DNA of 64,000 nucleotides from Vibrio tarriae (GCF_002216685.1 NZ_CP022353.1:806001-870000), one strand, 5' to 3'. Numbered from the stretch's first letter, positions 20,391 to 31,267 are shown. Numbers and translations: made by a program. Notes: generated from the sequence alone by a model not told the origin.

Positions 20391-21257
20391 ATGAGTGAGG
20401 AAGTGCTGCTGAGTGTTAAGCAGCTTGAAACGGAATTTTTGACTGACAACGGTTCTGTAAAAATTCTGCACGGAGTGAGTTTTGACGTCAAAAAAGGACG
20501 AACACTTGGTTTAGTGGGTGAGTCGGGTTGTGGGAAAAGCGTCACCGCAATGTCAATCATGGGGCTACTACCTAAACCCTATGGTCGAGTTATTGGTGGA
20601 GAGATCCTCTATCGCGGAAAAGACTTGGTGAAACTACCACCTAAAGAGATGTATGCGATGCGTGGCGATCGTATCTCGATCATTTTTCAAGATCCGATGA
20701 CTGCACTCAACCCTGTCCATACCGTAGGTAAACAATTGATGGAAGCTCTGGCCTTACATAGGCCAGAGCTTAACCGCTCAGCTCTGCGTCAACATGCATT
20801 GGAGATGCTGGAAAAAGTGCGTATTCCTATGGCAGATAAGCGTATTGATGAGTATCCTCACAATCTTTCTGGTGGTATGCGTCAGCGCGTTATGATTGCT
20901 ATGGCATTGGCCTGTAAGCCAGAAGTATTGATTTGTGATGAGCCAACAACAGCATTAGATGTTACCGTCCAGGCATCTATTTTGGAACTGATTCAGGATT
21001 TACAGCAAGAAACGGGGATGGCGGTGATCTTTATTACCCATGATTTAGGTGTAGTTGCAGAAGTGTGCGATGAGGTCGTGGTGATGTATGCAGGGAAAGT
21101 CGTAGAGCATGCAGATGTGTTTGATTTGTTTGATCGCCCACAACACCCTTATACCGAAAGATTAATGAGTTTAATGCCCAGTTTAGAGCATACACCTAAG
21201 CAGTTGATCCCAATTAAACCGATTGATTCACAGCTGTTTCCGGAGTTTAAGGGGTAA
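20391..21257 (+). CDS. Peptide ABC transporter ATPase, OppD/YejF N-half type
   Basis: The 288-residue ATP-binding subunit has Walker A GESGCGKS (about 44-51), Q-loop FQDPMT, signature LSGGMRQRV and Walker [14 protein letters not shown]-terminal extension ([16 protein letters not shown]) is of the oligopeptide-transporter type. It begins 17 bases after the binding-protein gene and is followed 2 bases later by a second ATPase. E. coli YejF carries both halves in one chain, whereas here they are separate genes. It probably forms a heterodimer with the next protein to power uptake. Confidence 0.9.
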   Translation: MSEEVLLSVKQLETEFLTDNGSVKILHGVSFDVKKGRTLGLVGESGCGKSVTAMSIMGLLPKPYGRVIGGEILYRGKDLVKLPPKEMYAMRGDRISIIFQDPMTALNPVHTVGKQLMEALALHRPELNRSALRQHALEMLEKVRIPMADKRIDEYPHNLSGGMRQRVMIAMALACKPEVLICDEPTTALDVTVQASILELIQDLQQETGMAVIFITHDLGVVAEVCDEVVVMYAGKVVEHADVFDLFDRPQHPYTERLMSLMPSLEHTPKQLIPIKPIDSQLFPEFKG

Positions 21258-21259
21258 CT

Positions 21260-22099
21260 ATGCAAACACTACTCAAAATTGAAAACCTTAAGCAGCATTT
21301 TATCTCAGGTAAAAAACTGTTTCGGCGCGGTTACGTAATCAAGGCAGTAGATGGTGTCTCATTTTCACTCCAACCAGGGGAGACACTAGGGCTTGTTGGC
21401 GAGTCTGGCTGTGGTAAAAGCACTTTAGGGCGTACGATTCTTAAACTGTTTGAGCCAACGGAAGGGAAGATCTATTTTGAAGGGCAAGATATTACCCAAT
21501 TCTCACCTAAAGCAATGCGTTCGCTGCGTAAAGAAATGCAAATTGTTTTTCAAGATCCGCTAGAGTCGCTTAACCAACGCCATACCATCGGGATGATTTT
21601 GGAAGAGCCGTTCATTATCCACGGAGTCGGTAATGCTCAAGAGCGTAAAAAATGGGTTTTAGAACTGCTTGAAAAAGTAGGGTTGCCAGCTAATGCTGTT
21701 GAGCGATATCCTCATGAATTTTCTGGCGGCCAACGTCAACGAATTGGGATTGCGCGAGCGATTGCATTAAAACCCAAACTGTTGATCTGTGATGAATCAG
21801 TTTCTGCGCTTGATGTGTCGGTCCAAGCTCAAATTATTAATCTGCTGTTGACATTGCAGCAGCAAATGAACTTAGCGATTATTTTTATTTCGCATGATCT
21901 GTCTGTTGTTAAGCAGGTTTCCGATAATATTGCCGTTATGTATTTCGGAAAAATTGTTGAGTATGGCAATGTGTTAGAGGTCTATAACAACCCTAAGAAT
22001 GACTATACCAAGAAATTACTTTCTGCTATTCCAATAACACATCCTAAATATAGGAGAAAGGGAGATCCCACTCGGAAATCATCTTTAATAGATGTGTAA
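21260..22099 (+). CDS. Peptide ABC transporter ATPase, OppF/YejF C-half type
   Basis: The 279-residue ATP-binding subunit has Walker [10 protein letters not shown] (about 51-59), Q-loop FQDPLESLN, signature [14 protein letters not shown] and Walker [14 protein letters not shown]. It has a serine where most relatives have proline after DE (DES), as is common in OppF-type subunits. It is the last gene of the importer operon, 2 bases after its partner. The next gene begins about 176 bases later, suggesting a separate promoter for the barrel-protease pair. Confidence 0.9.
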   Translation: MQTLLKIENLKQHFISGKKLFRRGYVIKAVDGVSFSLQPGETLGLVGESGCGKSTLGRTILKLFEPTEGKIYFEGQDITQFSPKAMRSLRKEMQIVFQDPLESLNQRHTIGMILEEPFIIHGVGNAQERKKWVLELLEKVGLPANAVERYPHEFSGGQRQRIGIARAIALKPKLLICDESVSALDVSVQAQIINLLLTLQQQMNLAIIFISHDLSVVKQVSDNIAVMYFGKIVEYGNVLEVYNNPKNDYTKKLLSAIPITHPKYRRKGDPTRKSSLIDV

Positions 22100-22275
22100 T
22101 CAATCTACGGCTTATTTTCTGTTTGCTGCATATGTATAAACTATAGCAATAATAATATTTAAATTTCAGGTGTGGATAGTCATCTACGCTTGGGGTGATG
22201 TTCGGTAGTTAATATTATTCTACTGAGCATCAAAATTTGTTCAGTTTAGGACTGAATGCTTTTTGGAAGTTAACT

Positions 22276-23136
22276 ATGCACAACATAAAAAAGTGTAGGG
22301 TCAATCCTATTTCATTTTTAGTTGTTAGCCTTTTTTCTGCAGCCGCAGTGTCTGCAGGAGGAGAAGCAACAAATCAAAATAGTGATCTGACTTTAAACGA
22401 AGACCAGCAGTGTCTCATTTGTCAGTTGTCTGGTTCAGCCTCTTTGGCTTACGACAGCAACCTTTATGACAAAGATGACTACCGCTCCGTCCGTAATTTG
22501 TCATGGAATGGCACTCTAAATTATCCTGTGTCGGAACAGCTGCGAGCCTATATTACAGGTGGTGGCTACCGAGTCTTTCAGGATAAAACAGGGACTTATG
22601 TGACAGATACTGTCGTCGGTTTAAACTACTCTAATCTCTTCACTTTCGGTGAAACAGGGCGCTTAGGGCTTGGTGGACAATTGACGATTCCTACCTCAGA
22701 AACGTCTCGTGATACCGAGCTTTATACCGCTTTTCGGCTTTCTATGCCGGTGAGTTTTAAAATGCTTGGTGGCCATTACTCCGTATCGCCAAGACTTCGG
22801 AAAAACTTCTATAAATACCAAACTATGAATGGACGTGTATTAACAGAATGGGTTTATTCTGTTTCTGCTGATGTTAATTATCAATTTGATAAATTGACAT
22901 TGGGTATGTCTTTGTTGGGTGGTAATGGTACGAGTTATAAAGGAAATCGGAGCCGAGAATTTACCTATGCGGCTTCAGTTTATAGCAACTATCAAATTTC
23001 TGATTCATGGTCGGCGTCATTTACTGTATCTAGCGCAGGTTTTTATAGTGATGCAGAGCGCGGAACATTGGGAAATTTAGACTTATTTGATACGGATAAG
23101 GCGAGTTATATCGCACAACTGACGTACTCATTCTAG
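22276..23136 (+). CDS. Predicted outer-membrane beta-barrel protein of unknown function
   Basis: The 286-residue reading starts at the ATG 22276, after GGAAG; an in-frame start at 22237 is less likely. A signal peptide (about residues 1-28, ISFLVVSLFSAAAVSAG) is followed by a short linker with a CLIC cysteine pair. The rest consists of alternating-residue amphipathic strands rich in Tyr, Ser, Gly and Thr. The chain ends in LTYSF, with the terminal Phe typical of barrels recognised by BamA. I see about 10-12 strands. No named family is recognised. It is 24 bases upstream of the metalloprotease gene, so the two probably share a transcript. Confidence 0.75.
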   Translation: MHNIKKCRVNPISFLVVSLFSAAAVSAGGEATNQNSDLTLNEDQQCLICQLSGSASLAYDSNLYDKDDYRSVRNLSWNGTLNYPVSEQLRAYITGGGYRVFQDKTGTYVTDTVVGLNYSNLFTFGETGRLGLGGQLTIPTSETSRDTELYTAFRLSMPVSFKMLGGHYSVSPRLRKNFYKYQTMNGRVLTEWVYSVSADVNYQFDKLTLGMSLLGGNGTSYKGNRSREFTYAASVYSNYQISDSWSASFTVSSAGFYSDAERGTLGNLDLFDTDKASYIAQLTYSF

Positions 23137-23160
23137 GAAATTAATATAAGGAAGTAGACA

Positions 23161-26100
23161 ATGCAATTTAAGCGTATTGCGTTGGCATCTGCTATTACCA
23201 GTATTCTGGCTGGTTGTGGTGCAGATGATCAACCCTATGAATATTTATCAAAACCAAGCAGTTCATACTCTAGAGATCAAGTTAAAACGGATCAAGTGTA
23301 TCTCTATATGCCTTCGATGGCTCATGCCCCCCGCTATGCGGGTTCAATGGCCCCATTCATGCAAGGGCAGGAAAAGTTAGTGACGGTTGCTTTTGAGGCC
23401 AATAACGACAGTGCAAAATCGGGTGAGCTTAAAGTTCGCATGATTAGCCCTGATGTCATTAGCCAAGGTGAAATTGATTCTAAAGCATTAGGACGATGGA
23501 TCGAAAGAGCCGATGACCAAAGCCTTGTACTTTCAATTCCGGTTGATTACGTTGACTATCAGTGTAAAGAAAACGATTACAACGAATGTACCAATAAAGA
23601 AGAGAAAGTTGATAACAACGAAGTGCCTTGGCATAAGCGCTCGTATTTTGAACCTGATTTCACAAAAACCACGGTTGCAGAAGCAACAATAAGCGATTTG
23701 CTGACATTTTCTAATGGCTGTTATACCAAAGTGGGTTCGCCACGTTTGGCGAATGACACACAAACAGGCTGGAAAGGCTATGAAATCACGAACGATGGCG
23801 TGCTCAACTTTGAGCTGATGCAAGATTACCGTGTTACCAATAGCTGGAACTGTATGATCAACGCTTTGACAGAAAGTGATTTTAATTTTGACAATCTGAC
23901 TTTCAGCGTATCGCAATTTTATTCATTAGTGCCTTTGGACTTGGTTCGTTCTCCATCACCCACCTCGACAGCGGTGCGCAATAGTGACAAGGGGATTTAT
24001 GATCCAGTCATTTATTTGAAAGGGGATGAAGATAAATTTGGTTTCTTCGCCAATGAAGTGGGCAGACCCGATCCTTCTTATGTAGAAGATCAGTTTGATC
24101 AGACGTTCAAATACCTGCATCGTTTTAACCCGAACCAGCCTTATATCGATTATCACTTGTCAGACAGCTTCAATCAAAATGCAGAAACGCTGTTCTTCAA
24201 GCAAGTGACCAAAGAGGTAATTGAGCGCATCAACCCGCAACTGGCCAAAGTGGGTGTGCCACAAATTCGACTGCATGAACCGAGTGGTAAACAGTCGGGT
24301 GATTTACGCTACAACGTAATCAATCTGATTGATGAGCCATTGGATAACGGTTTGGCAGGTTATGGTCCTTCTGCGGTCAACCCTTTAACGGGTGAAATCG
24401 TGCATGCACACGTCAACCAATACTCAGGTGTTCTACGTTCTGGTGCTGATTGGATGTGGGATCGTATGGCGCAAGACTACAACAAAGGTCGTGTAACACC
24501 TGTTGAGGCGGAGCCAGTACAAGTTGATTCACCAGCCACTACGCCCAATGCTTCTGCAAGCAGTACAGACGTGATTCATTACGAGCTCCAGCAAAATGTT
24601 CCAGCACTCGATCTGCCCCAAGAAGAAGTTATTCCTGAGCAGCCTCAGCAATTTGAGACACTGGCAGATGTAATTAACGGCGTTGCACAGCAAATGGCGT
24701 CTGTTGATGATGATTTGTCTTATGAACAGATATCCGCGCTACGTGAATTAGAGACTCGTCTGTGGGCTGAGAACAACATGTACCCAGTTTCCGAGTTACG
24801 TGTAGGTGCAACGGTTAAATCGCTACCCTCTTCCTTAGGTGGAATGACCTTTAATTTCCAAGATAAAGAACTTTGGAAAGATGGCCAAGTTGGTGTGGTT
24901 GGCAACTTAAAATCATGGAACGAGTTGACTGAGAAGCAACAAGATGACCTCGGTTTATACATAACAGGGGTGTTTTACGCTAAAACTCTGGTGCATGAAT
25001 TAGGTCACAATTTCGGTTTACGTCATAACTTCAAGGGAAGTAATGACTCCAGTAACTACTTCAAGCAGACAGAGCTGGCTGAACATGGGCTGCGTACCGT
25101 TCCTGGCTACTCGTCTATCATGGATTATAACCCTTCCGTGATGAATGCGTTGCCTGTGTTTGGTCCGTATGATTTGGCTGCGTTGCGCTTCGGTTATAAA
25201 CGGCAAGTAGAAGCAACTAAAACGGTTGTCAATCCTGACAACACTCAGAGCGTCAATCAGGTCTTCCTGAATGCAGGCATGTTTGATACCCAGCTTCGTG
25301 ACGAAGTCCTCAATCCATTTGTGGCACCTTCTCAGAATGTTGCGAATGGTACTATTCAAGCTTTAGTCGAAAAATTTGATGATCAACCGATTCGTCAATT
25401 CAAATATTGTACCGATGGACACGTAAGTTCGAATAGCGATTGTAACCGCTTCGATGAAGGTCGTAATTTAGATGAGATCATGACTTTTAAAATCGAATCG
25501 TATGACGATATTTATTACAAGCGTACGCTTCGTGAAATGAAGAAGGATTTTACTGAGTATACAGCTGTCGACTCAACCTTGAATCGATTAAGCCAGTTCA
25601 TGGATTGGCGTAACAAGCTACAAGATCTGGACCGTACACAAGAGATTGGTCCTCTACTCTTTGATATCACAGGGCGGTTTGATGTTTCAACTTCGATGGC
25701 CTTACCGTTTTATCAAAAATCATTCTGTAATAAAGAAAGCAACGCTGCACATTGGGCATTTGATTACCTGTGTGGAGCACCTCGAGCTGTTAACAGTGCG
25801 CGTAGTAAGTTAATCAGCATTCTGATGGAGCCAGATCATACCTGTGAATTGGTCGATGCCGATGGGAAGGTTACTTATCGTAAGTTGGAGGATGTCTTCA
25901 GTACAAATCGCAACAACTTTGCGATAAACCACGTACCAACCAGCTGTTATGATGAAGGTGTACTGAAATCCTTGGGTAGCACTGTGACAGTCACAGGTGA
26001 GGTTGGTAAGTTCCTTAATAGTGGTAAAGCACCTCGTACTGCCCCAGTCAATGCTTACAGTGGCTATATTGATTATATGGGGCATTGGCCGGATAAGCTG

Positions 26101-26850
26101 GCAGCAGCAGCAACCTTGGCAAATCGTGTCGGTCGCATTAGCATCACTGAGAGATCAACTCTATCGTTAATTGAATTACCAAGATTTTTTGAAACGGATA
26201 GCCTCAGAATTCACTACCCTGGACAGCTGTTGCTAGACAGCCTGATATTGGGTACGGAAACGATGACACTCAATTTCAAGAATGCGGAAGGACGTTATGC
26301 TGCACCTAAGGGAGAATTCACATTCTACTCATGGGATGACATGATTGATCCGCTGCCTGTGTACACTCGCAAAACGATACTCAATCAATTTGGTTTACCA
26401 CGCTACGGCGAGATTCGTTTGAACAAAGCTATCTTGACCGCTATGGTAGTGAACTCGATTGGTGATAGCGTTGACCAGCGTGATGAAGTGTTTGCTCGCG
26501 AAATCACTATGCGTAGTGAGCCCGCTCCGGTCGCTATGGATAAGCAAAGAACCTTTGTACGTAGCAACGGCTCTACTTATTATGCGACCAGTGCTAACAC
26601 CTACGCTTGGAAGATGATTGGCTTTACGCAAGATTATAAAGCGCTGCTCGCTCGTGAAGCGGAAATAGCACTAGATCCAGCGAAAACGTACGATGATGTT
26701 GTGTTAACAACCATTAAGCTAGCCGATTTCCAAGATGCGGAAAAACGCAAAAATCTGGAAAAGCAGTATCGCTACCAATTGCAATCACTACAGTATTTAC
26801 CGATTTACAATCGTACATCGTATCTACGTGATGACTTAGCGGCACACTAA
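23161..26850 (+). CDS. Large lipoprotein with metzincin-type zinc protease site
   Basis: The 1229-residue product has a lipoprotein signal (SILAGC, acylated Cys19). Residue +2 is Gly, so it is expected to go to the outer membrane. The zinc site HELGHNFGLRH (His612, Glu613, His616, His622) plus the downstream Met in SIMDY (Met654) is the metzincin signature with Met-turn. A Pro/Glu-rich linker occupies about residues 448-500. The roughly 550 residues after the active site are unassigned. It resembles the loosely described zinc-dependent metalloproteases carrying this site; its substrate is unknown. It probably acts at the cell surface or in the periplasm. A diverged copy of its last 38 codons lies at 31356-31472. 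Confidence 0.85.
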   Translation: MQFKRIALASAITSILAGCGADDQPYEYLSKPSSSYSRDQVKTDQVYLYMPSMAHAPRYAGSMAPFMQGQEKLVTVAFEANNDSAKSGELKVRMISPDVISQGEIDSKALGRWIERADDQSLVLSIPVDYVDYQCKENDYNECTNKEEKVDNNEVPWHKRSYFEPDFTKTTVAEATISDLLTFSNGCYTKVGSPRLANDTQTGWKGYEITNDGVLNFELMQDYRVTNSWNCMINALTESDFNFDNLTFSVSQFYSLVPLDLVRSPSPTSTAVRNSDKGIYDPVIYLKGDEDKFGFFANEVGRPDPSYVEDQFDQTFKYLHRFNPNQPYIDYHLSDSFNQNAETLFFKQVTKEVIERINPQLAKVGVPQIRLHEPSGKQSGDLRYNVINLIDEPLDNGLAGYGPSAVNPLTGEIVHAHVNQYSGVLRSGADWMWDRMAQDYNKGRVTPVEAEPVQVDSPATTPNASASSTDVIHYELQQNVPALDLPQEEVIPEQPQQFETLADVINGVAQQMASVDDDLSYEQISALRELETRLWAENNMYPVSELRVGATVKSLPSSLGGMTFNFQDKELWKDGQVGVVGNLKSWNELTEKQQDDLGLYITGVFYAKTLVHELGHNFGLRHNFKGSNDSSNYFKQTELAEHGLRTVPGYSSIMDYNPSVMNALPVFGPYDLAALRFGYKRQVEATKTVVNPDNTQSVNQVFLNAGMFDTQLRDEVLNPFVAPSQNVANGTIQALVEKFDDQPIRQFKYCTDGHVSSNSDCNRFDEGRNLDEIMTFKIESYDDIYYKRTLREMKKDFTEYTAVDSTLNRLSQFMDWRNKLQDLDRTQEIGPLLFDITGRFDVSTSMALPFYQKSFCNKESNAAHWAFDYLCGAPRAVNSARSKLISILMEPDHTCELVDADGKVTYRKLEDVFSTNRNNFAINHVPTSCYDEGVLKSLGSTVTVTGEVGKFLNSGKAPRTAPVNAYSGYIDYMGHWPDKLAAAATLANRVGRISITERSTLSLIELPRFFETDSLRIHYPGQLLLDSLILGTETMTLNFKNAEGRYAAPKGEFTFYSWDDMIDPLPVYTRKTILNQFGLPRYGEIRLNKAILTAMVVNSIGDSVDQRDEVFAREITMRSEPAPVAMDKQRTFVRSNGSTYYATSANTYAWKMIGFTQDYKALLAREAEIALDPAKTYDDVVLTTIKLADFQDAEKRKNLEKQYRYQLQSLQYLPIYNRTSYLRDDLAAH

Positions 26851-26865
26851 GCTGCTAAAAAAGAG

Positions 26866-26898
26866 CATAAGTCTACCTCGTTGGTAGGCTTATGTTTT
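26866..26898 (+). terminator. Rho-independent terminator after the metalloprotease gene
   Basis: A 12-bp stem with one G-U (26866-26877 with 26883-26894), a 5-base loop and TTTT after it. Confidence 0.85.
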
Positions 26899-26938
26899 AA
26901 GTTCTAAGTCATTTATCGCGTAGATGAGAAATATAAAC

Positions 26939-27992
26939 GGCTTTGTTGCGTAATTCGGTCAGAGAACCAAAATGCCTGCAATTGAGTAGTTCTTATACAA
27001 CACACTGTGTTTCAGGCATACCAAGCCCCGTAAGCTTGTTCAGCGCTTTCATCATGGCGTAAGTTTCACCAACCTGAGCATTGTAGTTTCTCAGGCTTAA
27101 CCGTCCACCTAACAACTGCTTCACTCGATACATTGCTGTCTCTGATAGTGAACGTTTATGATAGCCGTACCGCTTTTTCCACTTATTGTTGGAGCCGTAG
27201 AGCTTCTGGCAACCTACCGCTAAATTCCTAGGGTGGCCATTCTCCCAGAAGGCTGCCCCTTCTCTTGGAGGGATGAGTGGAATAGCTCGCTTGAACCGTA
27301 TGGCATCATGGCAATCCCTTGTGTCATAAGCGCCATCACCAGATATCTCGATTATTCTTCGGCGTGTTTGCTTGAGCAAGTTAGGAAGGACTTCTGCATC
27401 GGTAACATTCGATAAACTCAGTTCTGCCGCGACGATTTCGTGAGTGCTGGTGTCTACCGCTAAATGCAACTTTCTCCAGACTCTACGCTTCCCGTCAGTA
27501 CCATGCTTCTTGACCTTCCATTCACCTTCGCCATAAACCTTGAGACCCGTCGCATCAATAGCTAGATGTTGTATTGCACCTCTAGTCTTTCGTTTAAATG
27601 AAACCTCGATTTGCTTAGCTCTTCGACTGATACAACTGTAATGTGGACAGACTATAGAGACGTTAGCCAATGTAAAAACAGAATCAATAAACCCTTGCAA
27701 TGCTCTCAACGACATTGAGAAAACTCGTTTCACCATAAGCGCAGTGGTAATGGCTAAGTCGCTGAACTGACGAGGTCTACCGCGTTTATCTTGTTTACTC
27801 TGCTTCCACTGGCAAATGGCTTCTTCATCAATCCAGAAAGTGAGTGAACCACGGTTGATTAAGGCTTTGTTGTACTGTTTCCAATTCGTTGTTTTGTAGC
27901 GAGGTTTCGGCATGAGGCTAGGGTAATTAACGTACTTAGCCGATCAGATCGTAAGTTTCTGATTTAGTTCCATCGATTTAAGCAACAACGCC
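26939..27992 (-). mobile_element. IS5-family (IS903-like) insertion sequence, intact
   Basis: The 1054-base element has imperfect 19-base terminal inverted repeats (26939-26957 and 27974-27992; 16 of 19 match). They begin GGCTTTGTTG, like IS903. It is flanked by 9-base direct repeats 26930-26938 and 27993-28001 that agree at 8 of 9 positions, the target-duplication size of this group. It carries one full-length transposase on the minus strand and lies 40 bases after the metalloprotease terminator. Confidence 0.92.
26993..27913 (-). CDS. IS5-family transposase (IS903 group)
   Basis: The 306-residue DDE transposase fits IS903-group length. The first catalytic Asp lies in LAIDATGLKVYG, the second in ISGDGAYDTRD, and the Glu region in KRSLSETAMYRVKQLLGG (the Y-R-K-type signature). 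The N-terminal KPRYKTTNWKQYNKALINRG is typical of the group. The frame is uninterrupted, so the element may be active. Confidence 0.95.
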   Translation of the reverse strand: MPKPRYKTTNWKQYNKALINRGSLTFWIDEEAICQWKQSKQDKRGRPRQFSDLAITTALMVKRVFSMSLRALQGFIDSVFTLANVSIVCPHYSCISRRAKQIEVSFKRKTRGAIQHLAIDATGLKVYGEGEWKVKKHGTDGKRRVWRKLHLAVDTSTHEIVAAELSLSNVTDAEVLPNLLKQTRRRIIEISGDGAYDTRDCHDAIRFKRAIPLIPPREGAAFWENGHPRNLAVGCQKLYGSNNKWKKRYGYHKRSLSETAMYRVKQLLGGRLSLRNYNAQVGETYAMMKALNKLTGLGMPETQCVV

Positions 27993-28008
27993 AATATAAA
28001 TGTAGTGG

Positions 28009-29228
<1,220 letters not shown>

Positions 29229-29261
29229 CTAAGTGACCAAATTCACTATGTCACTACAAAA

Positions 29262-29734
29262 CATATGTATCAGTTTATTTTTCAGATAATAGTTTGATTT
29301 GTATTTTAAATTTTTAACGGTGATTTTAGTTATAGGTATAAATATTTATTTTTAGTGGTGAGTTAACTCTGACGTAAGATGGGATTGCTTTTTTATTGTT
29401 GATAATCTACGTGTTAATATTAGATGTTAACTTTATATTCATTGGTATATACCCAAACTACTTGAAGTTGCAGGTAGGCGGCAAGTAAGTGAATCCCCAT
29501 GAGCATAGGCAAACTATGTGATTGGGGCGAACGAGTGTAGCCAACACCGCTGCAGCTTCAAGTAGGAAGGGTATAACTTATACCTTTGTTATTATGTGTT
29601 TGTTTTTATTAGGTGTGGTTCAATTTTATCTGGTGGAAAGCGAAGGTAAATATTGTTAGTTTAATATCTGTTGGTGATTTATTATCAATCAGTCTTAGTG
29701 TTAATAATGAATGAAATTTAAATGGAACTTAATT
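29262..29734. other. AT-rich gap after the IS elements
   Basis: About 470 bases with no gene. It holds the ERIC element at 29448-29575. The rest is very AT-rich and presumably includes the promoter of the orphan protein that follows; no clear promoter pair could be chosen. Confidence 0.6.
29448..29575. repeat. ERIC (intergenic repeat unit) element
   Basis: This 128-base imperfect palindrome begins TATACCCAAAC and ends GGAAGGGTATA. It contains the ERIC core AAGTGAATCCCCATGAGC, then GATTGGGGCGA and CGCTGCAGCTTCAAGTA. Size and sequence match the enterobacterial/Vibrio ERIC consensus. It is non-coding and can fold into a long transcript hairpin. Confidence 0.92.
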
Positions 29735-31267
29735 ATGAAAATAAAATTCTTGTCGGCTTTAATTACTTTTAGTTTAACTATGCCATCAACAATATTAGCC
29801 ACGACACTTGTGGATCCAAGCTTATTACCAAGCAATGGACGTCTGTTGACTACAAATGACTTACCCGATATATGTGCTGTTGCTGTATGTATGGGAGTGT
29901 CAAAACTTAAAGGTGGAAGTAATGACTTCATAAATGAATTACTAAATTCGACAGATATCAATGGTACAACTGAAATTGAAATATATAGTCCACTTATGCC
30001 ACTAGTTTATCCAGTTAAAAAAGATCATCCTATTTTTTATGCTACTATTGCATCTGGTGTACCTATGGGAAATATTTTGGATAAAGAATTTCCAATAGTT
30101 TATAACGGTCCATATGCTCCATGGCTAATAGAATCTAATGCAGATAGTGGTTGTAAATATTTGTGTTTTAATGTTGATATAACAATTATAAATGTAGATT
30201 CAAATAAAAATAACAATAATGAAGATAGCAATAATAATAAGGATAGCAATAATAATGAGGATAGCAATAATCAAGGAACAAAAAATGGAGCAGATGCAAT
30301 AGCAACTACAGCTGAGGCTACAGCAGATATTGTTAATTCTGTGTCTGATACAGTCAATAATTTATCCAATAAACTCAACGGAAAATATACACATGAGGAT
30401 GAATCAGGGAATAAGACCGAAGTTGAAGTAGGGGTTGGTGGTAGTAAAAAGCCAGGTGTTGGTAACGCTGGAAGCAATAAATTACAACTGACAGGAGGTA
30501 GTGCTGGTTTTGGGAATATCACCATTTCTAGTGAGTTTAAACTGGTTTATGGGGGAGGTGAAGACACTCATATTAACCCATGGAGTGATTTATCTTCATT
30601 AGAATATGAGCAATTGAGCAGTTTTGGTTTAATATCGAACGAACTATGGTTTTTGGATTCAGATACAGTGTTAAATAAGAACGGTTATATCTTTGGAGGA
30701 GGAGAACATTATCGGGTTGCTTCATTTTTATCCTCACATATAGATCCAATGCTGTTGACTATCGAAGGGTTGTCATCAATAAGCCAACTTACTTTAGTTG
30801 ATATAATGGCTGATCCGATACTAGGAAGTAAGTTGTCGTTTTTACCTTTACAATTCATTTATTCTGATGAAAGCATACAGGCTAAAATCAATACACTAGC
30901 ATCAGTAGAAGAAGTGGAAAAACTATTAAGAGAGCTTTCTTCAACTACCTTAGCTGCGTTAGTGAATAAAGACGGATTTGATAAGCTTACCTTACATGAG
31001 CTTTTGCAAGACCCATCTATTAGCAATGAGTTTAAAAATTATCATCTTGTTCATTTAGTTGATCCTATAGTGTTCGACCATCTCGTTTCAACAAGTGTGA
31101 AGAATGACGGTTCAGCAAGCTCTAAAAACACAAGTAGCACATCGATAGGTACATCGGAAGCATTTGGGATGAGTAGTGAGGTAATATATGAGCGAGCTCA
31201 TATTGAACAACCGATACTAGCGTGCTCCTCTATGACTGAATGTAACCCTATTATTGGGCGCAGATAG
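29735..31267 (+). CDS. Secreted orphan protein, AT-rich gene
   Basis: I do not recognise this 510-residue product. It starts at 29735 after GGAAC and opens with a signal peptide MKIKFLSALITFSLTMPSTILA. An in-frame ATG at 29711 is less likely. The N-terminal 140 residues contain Cys pairs in DICAVAVCMG and GCKYLCFN. Then comes a low-complexity Asn/Asp/Ser stretch (about 160-182), a Gly-rich segment and a C-terminal half with leucine-rich helices. Base composition is clearly more AT-rich than the core genes, suggesting transfer. It is separated from neighbours by an ERIC element and by a protease remnant. No function is proposed. Confidence 0.7.
   Translation: MKIKFLSALITFSLTMPSTILATTLVDPSLLPSNGRLLTTNDLPDICAVAVCMGVSKLKGGSNDFINELLNSTDINGTTEIEIYSPLMPLVYPVKKDHPIFYATIASGVPMGNILDKEFPIVYNGPYAPWLIESNADSGCKYLCFNVDITIINVDSNKNNNNEDSNNNKDSNNNEDSNNQGTKNGADAIATTAEATADIVNSVSDTVNNLSNKLNGKYTHEDESGNKTEVEVGVGGSKKPGVGNAGSNKLQLTGGSAGFGNITISSEFKLVYGGGEDTHINPWSDLSSLEYEQLSSFGLISNELWFLDSDTVLNKNGYIFGGGEHYRVASFLSSHIDPMLLTIEGLSSISQLTLVDIMADPILGSKLSFLPLQFIYSDESIQAKINTLASVEEVEKLLRELSSTTLAALVNKDGFDKLTLHELLQDPSISNEFKNYHLVHLVDPIVFDHLVSTSVKNDGSASSKNTSSTSIGTSEAFGMSSEVIYERAHIEQPILACSSMTECNPIIGRR
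30224..30275 (+). repeat. 18-base tandem repeat inside the orphan gene
   Basis: Nearly three copies of an 18-base unit (30224-30241, 30242-30259, 30260-30275 partial) encode D-S-N-N-N-[K/E]. Length is a multiple of three, so copy-number change would keep the frame. Confidence 0.8.

Noticed and set aside
27233..27415. Short plus-strand frame in the IS903-like element
   Set aside because: Antisense to an intact transposase.
29448..29575. Possible phage attachment site or small RNA gene
   Set aside because: The sequence is fully explained as an ERIC element.
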